From the NCBI GenBank assembly GCA_041686935.1, contig JAWLCW010000002.1, forward strand, positions 1 through 64,000: a stretch of DNA of 64,000 bases, read 5' to 3'. The translations under genes and the position numbers were made by a program. Shown piece by piece: positions 34,601-42,454 of this stretch. Below the pieces are notes generated by a model. That model was not told the DNA's origin and ran no database searches. It was given only the letters and a program-made list of their open reading frames with translations. Each line of letters starts with the position of its first letter. The first letter of the stretch is position 1. The DNA comes from Mariniphaga sp041686935. Its GTDB lineage: Bacteria > Bacteroidota > Bacteroidia > Bacteroidales > Prolixibacteraceae.

Positions 34601-34887
34601 CGCTCCGAAGGATTTTGTGCCAGATTGAATTTCCACATTCCGTTCAACGATTGGATCATAGGTGAATTCCATTTATCCTCTGAACGGGACTGTTCCACAT
34701 TTGCAAACGGGAAGAAACTTGCCCGTGGCATTTCCCGGTTGATTTCGTTTACCTGTGGATTTTCCCACGGCGGGTTTTCCTGTTCTTCCCAGGGAGTATT
34801 GGAATAGTCGGTGTATTGATTGCAGGAAGCAAACACGATGGATAAGAGAAAAAGAAAAGAATGAAGTATTTTCTGTTGGTTGACCAT
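31675..34887 (-). CDS. beta-galactosidase, GH2 (LacZ-like) lipoprotein
   Basis: 1070 aa. A lipoprotein leader (FLFLLSIVFASC) suggests a cell-surface or periplasmic enzyme. The GH2 order is sugar-binding beta-sandwich (~80-275, SWEREGYDYPIYVNVKYPHE), immunoglobulin-like domain, barrel (~370-660) and a LacZ-type C-terminal domain (~800-1060). The acid/base Glu is in IIWSLGNEAGNGVN and the nucleophile Glu in LIQCEYAHAMGNS. It removes terminal beta-galactose. It could serve the galactan-type pair at 24662-28311 or the rhamnose/galacturonate locus further right. Confidence 0.95.
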   Translation of the reverse strand: MVNQQKILHSFLFLLSIVFASCNQYTDYSNTPWEEQENPPWENPQVNEINREMPRASFFPFANVEQSRSEDKWNSPMIQSLNGMWKFNLAQNPSERPYWFFKDDFDTRNWDEIKVPSNWEREGYDYPIYVNVKYPHEKTPPIIQAHYNPVGSYKRTFEIPSNWKEKEVILHFGAASSMLNVWVNEEFVGYSEDSKTPAEFNITKYLKSGTNTLAVEIFRWCDGSYLEDQDFWRMSGMTRDVYLLARGQQQIQNFRVISGLDETYTDGIFSVDVDVMNLGENAGSAEIEVALNDNGTEIAFFSQKVNNGKQNLPFQAQLPDVKKWSAEYPNLYELVITLKNANGIVEVIRQEVGFRTVEIKDATLQINGRYVYLKGANLHEHHDVTGHVVDKETMLKDIYTMKAHNLNAVRTSHYPQPELWYELCNKYGLYVIDEANIESHGMGYGEESLAKDPLWKEAHLFRTRNMYERDKNQPSIIIWSLGNEAGNGVNFMATYDYLKSADQTRPVQYEQAHGGENTDITCPMYMRIEGMEKYAQGNPTKPLIQCEYAHAMGNSVGNLQDYWDVIEKYDVLQGGFIWDWVDQGLLTTNEDGEEFWAYGGDFGPEDVPSDGNFCNNGLVNPDRGVKPHLLEVKKVYQYIGFEPADLKTGVINIKNKYAFRNLSDFNFSWEITGDGKVVKSGTLDKIEALPGEVVPAKIDVSLNAEPGVEYFLNLKAALRNRDGLLEPGTEMAAEQFKLPAFIPGKKINLANFPAITVDENDNSITVSGEGFSVEFDKISGVMKSYKKGETEFLESGPVPNFWRAPIDNDFGNNLHKRSRVWREAGKNRQVTAVSINRIANNLAEVIFNFNLVNEAGEKIADYRSVYAVYGSGDVVVDNHFKMTKDDLPEIVRMGMNLIMPRRFDQIAWLGRGPHESYWDRKTSAFVGLYEGSVADQYWAYLRPQENGNKTDVRWLAITDSNGNGLFFEGMPHLEVGAHHNLQEDFESVIRSFENQPGKTPVVNRHTTDVKPRDLTSVNVDYKQMGVGGDNSWGARTHDQYRLTEKEYQYSFRMKAITSGEKPTEMAKQEL

Positions 34888-35003
34888 AGCTGGATATTTT
34901 TATTGTATAGATTTATCTGTTATTTATGACGCCAGATTTATATGTTACATCTATAAGCCTGGGTTGAATTTTATTCAAATATCAGGGTAACCTGATGCAA
35001 TTT

Positions 35004-36323
35004 TTAAAGCTTTGGGGCCTGAAGTGTTTTTTCAAAAAGTGCCGAAACCTTTTTTTGTACCATTTCAACGTCGGGATTGAAATCAAAAATCAAATCTGGT
35101 TTCAGGTAAAACAGTTCTTTTTCAGCCTTAAACTTGTTTTCTCCGCCACCGGTTATGTTGAGCATAATCAGAGCTTTTTTATCGATGCTGTTGTTTTTTA
35201 CCGCCTCAATGAGAGTAGCAGTAGCCACAGCAGATGCCGGGTGAATATCATTTCCTTCGGTTTGTTCGAACAGTTTTGCGGCGGCTCTTGCCTGTGCGTT
35301 GGTTGCAACGAGCACATCGCCTCCCGAATCGGTCAGTGCATCAAAAAGGCCGCCGGCAATAGGGTAAGGTGGTTTCCGGTTCGAAAGTACTTTGGCATCA
35401 ATTTCTTCCACCTGCTTGCGGGCAAGTGTTTCATCAAACGGCAGCATGGCGCGCGATCCGGCTTTCCATGCATCAAAAATGGGCACAAACGGTGCGTTTT
35501 GCGAAACCATCAGTTTCATTTTATTCGTTCCAAACCGGCCGTCGGCAATAAAGCGCAGATTGGCCTCCCAGGCTGCAATGGCCCCGGTTCCGCTGCCCAC
35601 AGCCTGAAAATAATATTCCGGAATTTGACCGATGGTGGTTACTGCTGAAAATACAGTGGTGGCCATCCCGTCGCGCCGGGCCACGTTTTTCGCCCCCCCC
35701 TCGGCAATAAATCCTTCCATGCCGGCCACGATATTCGATAAATGTATGGCATCGAAATAATCGCTGCCTGAGCGGCTGCAAATCAGTTTCACGCAATCGT
35801 TCAACGGCTCGTCAAACCAAAGTGCATTGATGTTGTCTTCGGGAACACAAATGAGTAACTGAATATTATTTTCTGAACACACTTTGGCAAAAGAACGTGA
35901 GGTATTTCCGGCGGAGGCAACTACCAGTATTTTGTCCATTTCGGGGGTCATTCGTCCGCAAACCGAATAGGCTTCGGTTTCCTTAAAGCTGCAGGTGGTC
36001 ATGTTGGCGCCTTTTTCCGGCCAGTAGCCGCTAAAGGTTATCCACAGATTTTTTAATCCAAGTTCTTTGGCCAGTCCTTCGCTTTTGAAAGTTACCGGAG
36101 CCGATGAACCTTTCAGAGTTCTGCCGATAGGCAGCCAGTCGGCAAATTTGTACAAGCCCCACGAATTGTCTTTTACATCGAGTTGCTGTTTTTCATAAAT
36201 AGCCCGAATAAGTGTCGGTTCGGTTTCAATCGGTGCATCCAGCGTCCAGCCGTTGTCGTCGAAAACTTTTCCGGTTTTTACCGATTGCAGGCGGTAGCTG
36301 GTTTTTGTAAACATGTTGTCCAT
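35004..36323 (-). CDS. cysteate synthase (threonine synthase-like, PLP)
   Basis: 439 aa from the preferred start. Replaces the phosphate of O-phosphoserine with sulfite to give L-cysteate. It is a fold-type II PLP enzyme with the PLP lysine in TCSFKETEAYS. FSGYWPEKGANMTTCSFKE, ASAGNTSRSFAKV, EGGAKNVARRDGM and YYFQAVGSGTGAIAAWEA closely recall the methanogen cysteate synthase used for coenzyme M. In Bacteroidota cysteate feeds sulfonolipid (capnine-type) synthesis. A longer reading begins at 36347, but the promoter box there puts transcription start near 36340, so 36323 (MDNMFTKTSY) is the start. Confidence 0.85.
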   Translation of the reverse strand: MDNMFTKTSYRLQSVKTGKVFDDNGWTLDAPIETEPTLIRAIYEKQQLDVKDNSWGLYKFADWLPIGRTLKGSSAPVTFKSEGLAKELGLKNLWITFSGYWPEKGANMTTCSFKETEAYSVCGRMTPEMDKILVVASAGNTSRSFAKVCSENNIQLLICVPEDNINALWFDEPLNDCVKLICSRSGSDYFDAIHLSNIVAGMEGFIAEGGAKNVARRDGMATTVFSAVTTIGQIPEYYFQAVGSGTGAIAAWEANLRFIADGRFGTNKMKLMVSQNAPFVPIFDAWKAGSRAMLPFDETLARKQVEEIDAKVLSNRKPPYPIAGGLFDALTDSGGDVLVATNAQARAAAKLFEQTEGNDIHPASAVATATLIEAVKNNSIDKKALIMLNITGGGENKFKAEKELFYLKPDLIFDFNPDVEMVQKKVSALFEKTLQAPKL

Positions 36324-36346
36324 TCTTGTTCTTTTCGATAAAATCA

Positions 36347-36379
36347 CAAAAGTAGCATTTTTAACTTTTATGTGACAAA
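36347..36379 (-). promoter_or_regulatory. promoter of cysteate synthase
   Basis: On the minus strand -7 is TACTTTTG (36347-36354) and -33 is TTTG (36376-36379), spacer 21 nt. It decides the start codon choice of the gene. Confidence 0.6.
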
Positions 36380-36487
36380 AAAGGAAAGTGCTAAAAAACT
36401 CCCCTTTTATTGATTTTAGAATTTTTCTGAGCAGGGGATTATTCTATTTTTTGCGTATTATTGATGCTAAATTTCTAATAGTAAAAT

Positions 36488-38260
36488 ATGAAAACAAATC
36501 CAGGTCAATTTTTACTCATTTCCATGTTCCTTTTGATAACAATCCCATTTCAACAGGTTTATGCACAAACAGGGTACACCACAAAAGTTGCGGAAAAAGA
36601 AGGTGATGTGGTCAGGGAAAGGGTGGTAGAGGAGTTACTTGCCGGTAAGGAAGAAGAACGTAAATTAATTGAACAGGCAATACCGGCTAAGGCTGCAATA
36701 CAACCTAAGAAAACCAGGCGCTTGCTGGTTTTTGATTTAAATGTGAATTACGGAGGGCATCCATCGATCCCACATTCGAATTATGCATTTGCACGCATGG
36801 GAGAAAAGACCGGAGCATATGAAACGGTAATCAGCAACGATACCAACATGTTTCGCCGGGAGACCCTGCAAACATTTGACGCGGTATTTTTTAATAACAC
36901 TGTGGGAAACCTGTTCAAAGATAAGGAGCTTCGGCAGAACCTGCTCGATTTTGTGTATGCCGGTGGCGGATTACTTGGACTGCACGGGGCTTCGGTGGCT
37001 TTCGCCTACTGGCCCGGTGCACATGAGGATTGGCCTGAGTTTGGTTTGATGTTGGGAGCAAGGGGTGCAAATCATCGTGAAAACAAGGAACATGTGTTTG
37101 TAAAACTGGATGATCCATCACATCCGGTAAACCGCGTATTTAAGGGAAAGGACTATGATTACAAGGACGAATTTTTTCGTTACACCGATCCGTATTCCAG
37201 AGACAGGGTGCGCGTTTTGCAGAGTATTGACACCGTTAAGACCGACATGCAGCAGGGACGTGCATTTGGAAATGTTATTCGGGAAGACGGGGATTATGCT
37301 GTAGCCTGGGTCCGGCAATACGGACGCGGTCGTGTTTTCTATACTACCATCGGGCATCACCCGTCTGTCTTCTGGGACCCTCTGATGCTTCAGTTTTATC
37401 TCGATGGAATTCAGTTTGCGCTTGGCGATACCGAAGCTTCGGCCATTCCCGACAGCAGGCTTACTCCTGCAATCAGGGCGCAGGAGAACCTCGGTTGGAA
37501 ATTTGGTATTGAGGCATACACTTTTAAAAACAATACATTTTTTGAAACGGTTGAGAAAACCAGAGAGCTTGGTCTTCAATATGTGGGTGGGCTAAATGTG
37601 CAGCCGGTTAGCGCTGACATTCCCAAAAATTTTGATTATCACCTTTCTGATGAAGAACTCATAAAAATAAGAAATAAGCTCATTTCAGAAGGTTTGTCAA
37701 TGCTTACCTACTACATTTTTGATATTCCGGGTGATGAAGATACGGTGAAGAAGATATTTGAATTTGGTCGTAAAATGGGAATAGAAACTTTTATCTCTGA
37801 ACCAAAGATTGAAGATTTGGACCTGATTGAAAGGTATTGCGAAATGTACAACATTAAACTGGCCATACACAATCATGGAAAAAGATTATCCCCGGTATAT
37901 ATGTATCCTGAAAAAATTATTGAACTCACCAAAGACCGCAGCCCGCTGATTGGTGCTGCCTGCGATTTCGGGCACTGGGCCAAGGAAGGGATCAATCCTC
38001 TTGAAGCAATAAAAACCCTGGGCCACCGGGTAATTACCATGCAGGTTCACGACCAAAGCGCAATCAATTCTGAGGGACATGATGTCCCCTGGGGCACCGG
38101 TGTAATAAAGCTTGATGCCATTTTTGAACACCTGAAAAAAGAAAACATCAAACCGGTGATGTTTGGTCTGGAATATTCCTGGAACTGGGATCATTCGCTT
38201 CCGGAGATTAAAGAATCCATTGATTATTTTAACAGGAAATCCATTGAACTTGCCAAATAA
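36488..38260 (+). CDS. exported fusion of ThuA domain and sugar isomerase-like TIM barrel
   Basis: 590 aa with a Sec signal peptide (MKTNPGQFLLISMFLLITIP...YAQ). Residues ~75-320 are a ThuA (trehalose utilisation, glutamine-amidotransferase-like fold) domain: GGGLLGLHGASVAFAYWPG and RGRVFYTTIGHHPSVFWDP. Residues ~325-585 form an AP-endonuclease-2/xylose-isomerase-type barrel with probable metal ligands in ISEPK, IHNHG, CDFGHW, MQVHD and GLEYS. ThuA works with ThuB, a Gfo/Idh oxidoreductase, in forming 3-keto-trehalose, and such a gene follows 67 nt downstream. A combined oxidation, isomerisation and elimination role on glycosides is inferred. Confidence 0.85.
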   Translation: MKTNPGQFLLISMFLLITIPFQQVYAQTGYTTKVAEKEGDVVRERVVEELLAGKEEERKLIEQAIPAKAAIQPKKTRRLLVFDLNVNYGGHPSIPHSNYAFARMGEKTGAYETVISNDTNMFRRETLQTFDAVFFNNTVGNLFKDKELRQNLLDFVYAGGGLLGLHGASVAFAYWPGAHEDWPEFGLMLGARGANHRENKEHVFVKLDDPSHPVNRVFKGKDYDYKDEFFRYTDPYSRDRVRVLQSIDTVKTDMQQGRAFGNVIREDGDYAVAWVRQYGRGRVFYTTIGHHPSVFWDPLMLQFYLDGIQFALGDTEASAIPDSRLTPAIRAQENLGWKFGIEAYTFKNNTFFETVEKTRELGLQYVGGLNVQPVSADIPKNFDYHLSDEELIKIRNKLISEGLSMLTYYIFDIPGDEDTVKKIFEFGRKMGIETFISEPKIEDLDLIERYCEMYNIKLAIHNHGKRLSPVYMYPEKIIELTKDRSPLIGAACDFGHWAKEGINPLEAIKTLGHRVITMQVHDQSAINSEGHDVPWGTGVIKLDAIFEHLKKENIKPVMFGLEYSWNWDHSLPEIKESIDYFNRKSIELAK

Positions 38261-38327
38261 GTATTTAAAGGTTTGATTTTGAATGCAGAAAAAACAGACC
38301 TGATCGTTTGACTAAAAATAAAACAAT

Positions 38328-39653
38328 ATGACAACAAATTTTAACAGGAGGCAATTTGTAAAGAGCAGTATTGCCGGTGCCATCGGACTTATCAGTTTAC
38401 CTTCCGTAGTGCCAGCAAGTGTTATTCCGGGTAATAACCGGATTATGCCCAGCGACAGGATCAATTTGGGGTTTATTGGTGTTGGTAGTATGGGTTCCGG
38501 TCATTTAAAGTCGTTTCTTGGATACGACGATGTTCGCGTTGTGGCAGTTTGCGATGTTAAAAAAATTCAGCGCGACGAGGCGAAAGTGAATGTTGACAGC
38601 CGTTATGGGAACGATGAATGTACGACCTACAACGATTACCGCGAACTGCTTGCCCGGAAAGATGTGGATGCCATCGTAATGGCCACGCCGGACCATTGGC
38701 ATGCCCTGGTTGGGTTAGAGGCTGCCAGACAGGGAAAGGCGATGTACTTTGAAAAACCTCTTGCCCTCACAGTGGAGGAGTGCCAGATATTAAAAAAGGC
38801 AGTTGAAAGATACAACATCTGTTTTCAGCTCGGGACCCAGCAACGATCGGATACCCGGTTCCGGTTAATTACCGAAATGGTCAGAAATGGCAGACTGGGT
38901 GAAATGAAACGGATCGTAATCGGTTCAGCCAGTTTTACTCCGACTCCGGCCCCGGCTGAAGAACCGGTACCGGAAGGGTTTGATTACAACATGTGGCTTG
39001 GACCCGCTCCTCTCGCTCCTTATTCTGAACTGCGCTGCACCAGGCAATTCACCCTGATCGACGATTATTCGCTCGGATGCATCAGCGGAGCATGGGGAAT
39101 ACACCATGTTGACATAGCTCAGTGGGCACTCGATGCCGACAACTCAGGCCCGATCGACGTGGAAGGTACCGGAACAATTCCGGCAGGATTGTTCGATACG
39201 TACCATACTTTCGAAGTTGAGCATACTTATGCCAATGGTGTAAAATTGTTGCATCTCGATCATGGAACGGCAAGAAGAAAAATTCCGCAGTTTAATGTCC
39301 CAACTTCAATGGGTGTATTGTTTGAAGGAACTGAAGGCTGGCTTTATGTCGCCAGAGGTTTTATGGATACCTATCCAAAATCACTTATGAATACCGAAAT
39401 CGGACCGAATGAAATAAAATTACCCTTCAGCAACGACCACCGGCGTAATTTTCTGGATGGTATCCGCACCGGTTCAAAACCTGTCAGCACCATTGAGTCG
39501 GCAGTGAAATCGGAGATAGTTTGCCAACAGGCTTACATAGCCATGAAACTTGGACAGAAATTGTACTGGGACAATGAAAACGAAAAATTTATTAACAATG
39601 ATGCCGCCAATAAAATGCTTTCCAGACCAATGAGAAGTCCATGGCATTTATGA
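38328..39653 (+). CDS. Tat-exported Gfo/Idh/MocA family oxidoreductase
   Basis: 441 aa. The leader NRRQFVKSSIAGAIGLISLP has a twin-arginine motif, so the protein is exported folded with its NAD(P). The nucleotide fold starts NLGFIGVGSMGSGHLKSF; the catalytic EKP motif is in GKAMYFEKPLALT, and DHWHALVGLEAA and WGIHHVDIAQWALD are typical. The C-terminus MLSRPMRSPWHL resembles that of the second Gfo/Idh protein at 52014. Likely oxidises a sugar hydroxyl (perhaps C3) with tightly bound cofactor, in concert with the ThuA fusion. Confidence 0.9.
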   Translation: MTTNFNRRQFVKSSIAGAIGLISLPSVVPASVIPGNNRIMPSDRINLGFIGVGSMGSGHLKSFLGYDDVRVVAVCDVKKIQRDEAKVNVDSRYGNDECTTYNDYRELLARKDVDAIVMATPDHWHALVGLEAARQGKAMYFEKPLALTVEECQILKKAVERYNICFQLGTQQRSDTRFRLITEMVRNGRLGEMKRIVIGSASFTPTPAPAEEPVPEGFDYNMWLGPAPLAPYSELRCTRQFTLIDDYSLGCISGAWGIHHVDIAQWALDADNSGPIDVEGTGTIPAGLFDTYHTFEVEHTYANGVKLLHLDHGTARRKIPQFNVPTSMGVLFEGTEGWLYVARGFMDTYPKSLMNTEIGPNEIKLPFSNDHRRNFLDGIRTGSKPVSTIESAVKSEIVCQQAYIAMKLGQKLYWDNENEKFINNDAANKMLSRPMRSPWHL

Positions 39654-39678
39654 TAACGGATCATAAAAATATCAAACA

Positions 39679-41733
39679 ATGTATCAGTTCATATTAAAAA
39701 ACAAACGATTACTTATCAGTTTATTCCTCGTACTTATTTTCTCTGTGGCTGGACAGGCCAATCAGAATGAAAATATACCTCAACGAACTGCTGAAATGCT
39801 GAGAACGTTGGAAAGCATTGAACGTGTTGATTTTCAGAGCGATGAATCAGGATCACTTATTCAGGAGATTTTTTCAAATAAAAAATATCAGAAACAAGCC
39901 GGACCGATGTTAAACGAATTCTTTTTATCAGAAAAGAATTTTGCAGGTAAACGTTATTTTATGAATGAACTGAAAAAAGCCGGTACACCTGCTGCAATGA
40001 ATTACCTTGCTGAATTGCTGACAATCGATCCGTCTGCCGAATTGGCTCTGATGACTTTGCAGGGAATTCCCGGAGAATCTGTAAACAAGTTACTCAGGAA
40101 CTCCTTTTCGAAGGCATCTCCGAAGATAAAACCCGGAATTATCAGTGCTCTGGGATTGCGAAAGGACGAAAGTTCTGTTTCATTCATTTCCAAATTCATA
40201 GGCGATGAAGATCCGGTTATTTCAGGAGCGGCTGTCTCTGCATTGGGAAAGATTGGTACTTCAAAGGCTTCCGATGTGTTGACAAAAGCTTTAAAATCAG
40301 CCGGGTTAAAAGATCAATTTCCATTGATGGAGGCGCTGCTGGAGAATGCGGAACAACTGGTTTCAGATAATCAGTCAGGCCGTGCCAATGAATTATATTA
40401 TACGGTACTTGCTGTAAATCCGCCTGAAATGATTGCTCTTGCTGCCATTAAGGGGAAAATGAATACCACCTCAGGAAATGCGGTTGACATTCTCAAAGAG
40501 GAACTGATAAGTGCCCCGGACGAATTCAAACCACGACTGGTTGATCTGGTAAGAACTCTTCCCGAATCTTATCTTTCCGGCCAGGAATTTTTGCAGCTTC
40601 CCGGTATTCCTGATAACGAAAAAGCACGAATGATGGTAGTTTTATCGGATAGAAATGACAAAAGCATATTTAATGAAGTCTTGCAGTTTCTGGATCATGA
40701 AGAACCTTTATACAGGGAATCAGCCATTTCCTCTCTGTCAAAAATTGCAGGAGTTGAAAATATTCCGTTACTGGCAGAACTGGCATCGGTCAGAAGTGGA
40801 AAGGAACAGGAGCTTGCAAGAGAGGGAATTTACCGGTTACCGGGACAGGACATCGATTCATTTATTCTTCAAAAAGCTGCAGGTTCTGAAAATGAATCTC
40901 TATTGGTTGAATACATTAAAGCAATTGGGGAAAGAGATATTTCTTCTGCCGGGCAGGTTCTGGTTCGTACTGCCAACAATGAGAATCAGGATGTAAGATT
41001 GGAATCATACCGAACGCTGGCGAAGGTGGGCACTTCTGATCATCTTGGTGAAATGATAAATTTGCTTTTGAAAACAGGGAACAGCAGGGAACGACAGGAA
41101 CTGGAAAGAGCTGTTGTTTTGGTTTCAACAAAGGAAGGACCGGAGAAACCAATTACCAATGAAATAGTTACCTGGTTAAATAAAACTCCTGAAACGGATA
41201 AGAAGGCCATTTTGATCTCTGTTTTGGGCAGTTTGAAAAATCCGGACGATCTGAATGTTTTGCAGACGTATCTCGGTTCTGAAGATACTGATTTGCAGCT
41301 CAGCGCCATCAGAGCCCTGTTGGAATGGCCGAATGCAGGCCCTGCGGCTGAATTAAAAGAAATTATTGGCAAATCAGATGATCTTCGCATTAAAACGCTG
41401 GCATTGAGAGGTTTCACCCGAATTATTTCGAATGACGAAAGTTTTTCTGATGAGAAAAAAGCACAGGAATTGTCATTCGCCATGATACACGCACCAAATG
41501 TGAATGAAAAAAAGCTTGTGATTTCAGCTTTTGGGAAAATTCATTCAAACGAATCGCTCCGGTTGCTGGCTGATCAGATGGCAGATGACGAAAATCCCCG
41601 TGCTGAACTGGAAGCGGCTATCCTCAATATGACGCCTGAGCTTATAAAGCAAGACAGGGAACATACAATTGAGCAGTTGAAACGCGTTATGGAATATTCA
41701 GACAATGACGAGATCCGGAAATGGACGGAATGA
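39679..41733 (+). CDS. exported HEAT-repeat protein
   Basis: 684 aa with a signal peptide (LLISLFLVLIFSVAGQA). The rest is almost all helical hairpins of ~30 residues typical of HEAT/PBS-type repeats, for example DEDPVISGAAVSALGKIGTS, HEEPLYRESAISSLSKIAGV and SEDTDLQLSAIRALLEWPNA. No enzymatic motif was seen. It is likely a periplasmic scaffold or binding surface for other products of this operon; 25 nt separate it from the oxidoreductase gene. Confidence 0.85.
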   Translation: MYQFILKNKRLLISLFLVLIFSVAGQANQNENIPQRTAEMLRTLESIERVDFQSDESGSLIQEIFSNKKYQKQAGPMLNEFFLSEKNFAGKRYFMNELKKAGTPAAMNYLAELLTIDPSAELALMTLQGIPGESVNKLLRNSFSKASPKIKPGIISALGLRKDESSVSFISKFIGDEDPVISGAAVSALGKIGTSKASDVLTKALKSAGLKDQFPLMEALLENAEQLVSDNQSGRANELYYTVLAVNPPEMIALAAIKGKMNTTSGNAVDILKEELISAPDEFKPRLVDLVRTLPESYLSGQEFLQLPGIPDNEKARMMVVLSDRNDKSIFNEVLQFLDHEEPLYRESAISSLSKIAGVENIPLLAELASVRSGKEQELAREGIYRLPGQDIDSFILQKAAGSENESLLVEYIKAIGERDISSAGQVLVRTANNENQDVRLESYRTLAKVGTSDHLGEMINLLLKTGNSRERQELERAVVLVSTKEGPEKPITNEIVTWLNKTPETDKKAILISVLGSLKNPDDLNVLQTYLGSEDTDLQLSAIRALLEWPNAGPAAELKEIIGKSDDLRIKTLALRGFTRIISNDESFSDEKKAQELSFAMIHAPNVNEKKLVISAFGKIHSNESLRLLADQMADDENPRAELEAAILNMTPELIKQDREHTIEQLKRVMEYSDNDEIRKWTE

Positions 41734-41789
41734 TTTATGATTTTTAGACATATTGCAATACTTTTATAAAGACAAAAACCTTAATTTTT

Positions 41790-42446
41790 ATGTATAAATT
41801 GAAGTTTTATATTTTTCCAATATTGTTATTTTTCAGCATTCCTTTATTTGCTCAAATGGAACCACTGAAAATTAGCCTTCCACAGCCCATGTTTGTTGGA
41901 ACCCCGTCAAATTTTAATGTCGAAAATCTTGAAGAACCATTGGGAAGAGAACGCCCGTCTTTCCTGGCTCCTGCCGGTACTGAAAATGTAGCTCTGAACA
42001 AACCGGTTTACAGTTCGTATGAACCACGAAAAGGGGAATTGTGGAGAATTACTGATGGTTATAACGAAGCTACCAGTTATTCATTCGTTGAACTGAGTCC
42101 AGGCCATCAATATATTACCATCGATCTCGAAGATCTATATACCATCTATGCCGTGACCATATGGCATTTCCATATGTCGGCAAGGGTCTATCATTCAATT
42201 GTTGTGCAGGTTTCCGACGATCCTGACTTTATTATGGATGTACAAACCATATTCAACAACGATTCTCACAATACACTGGGTCTGGGTGTGGGAGAAGATA
42301 TGAACTATGTGGAAACACACGAAGGAAAACTTATTGATGCTAAAGGAATTACAGGTAAGTATGTAAGATTACATAGCAACGGAAACACAGATAATGAATT
42401 TAACCACTATATTGAAGTTGAAGTATATGGAAAAGCTGTAAACTGA
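41790..42446 (+). CDS. secreted discoidin (F5/8 type C)-like domain protein
   Basis: 218 aa with a signal peptide (FYIFPILLFFSIPLFAQ). Residues ~65-215 form a galactose-binding-like beta-sandwich: ENVALNKPVYSSYEPRKGEL, WRITDGYNEATSY, QYITIDLEDLYTIYAVTIWH and a last strand KYVRLHSNGNTDNEFNHYIE. Such domains bind glycans or surfaces. It may be an accessory carbohydrate-binding protein of the operon; no catalytic residue is apparent. Confidence 0.8.
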   Translation: MYKLKFYIFPILLFFSIPLFAQMEPLKISLPQPMFVGTPSNFNVENLEEPLGRERPSFLAPAGTENVALNKPVYSSYEPRKGELWRITDGYNEATSYSFVELSPGHQYITIDLEDLYTIYAVTIWHFHMSARVYHSIVVQVSDDPDFIMDVQTIFNNDSHNTLGLGVGEDMNYVETHEGKLIDAKGITGKYVRLHSNGNTDNEFNHYIEVEVYGKAVN

Positions 42447-42454
42447 GCCCGGTT

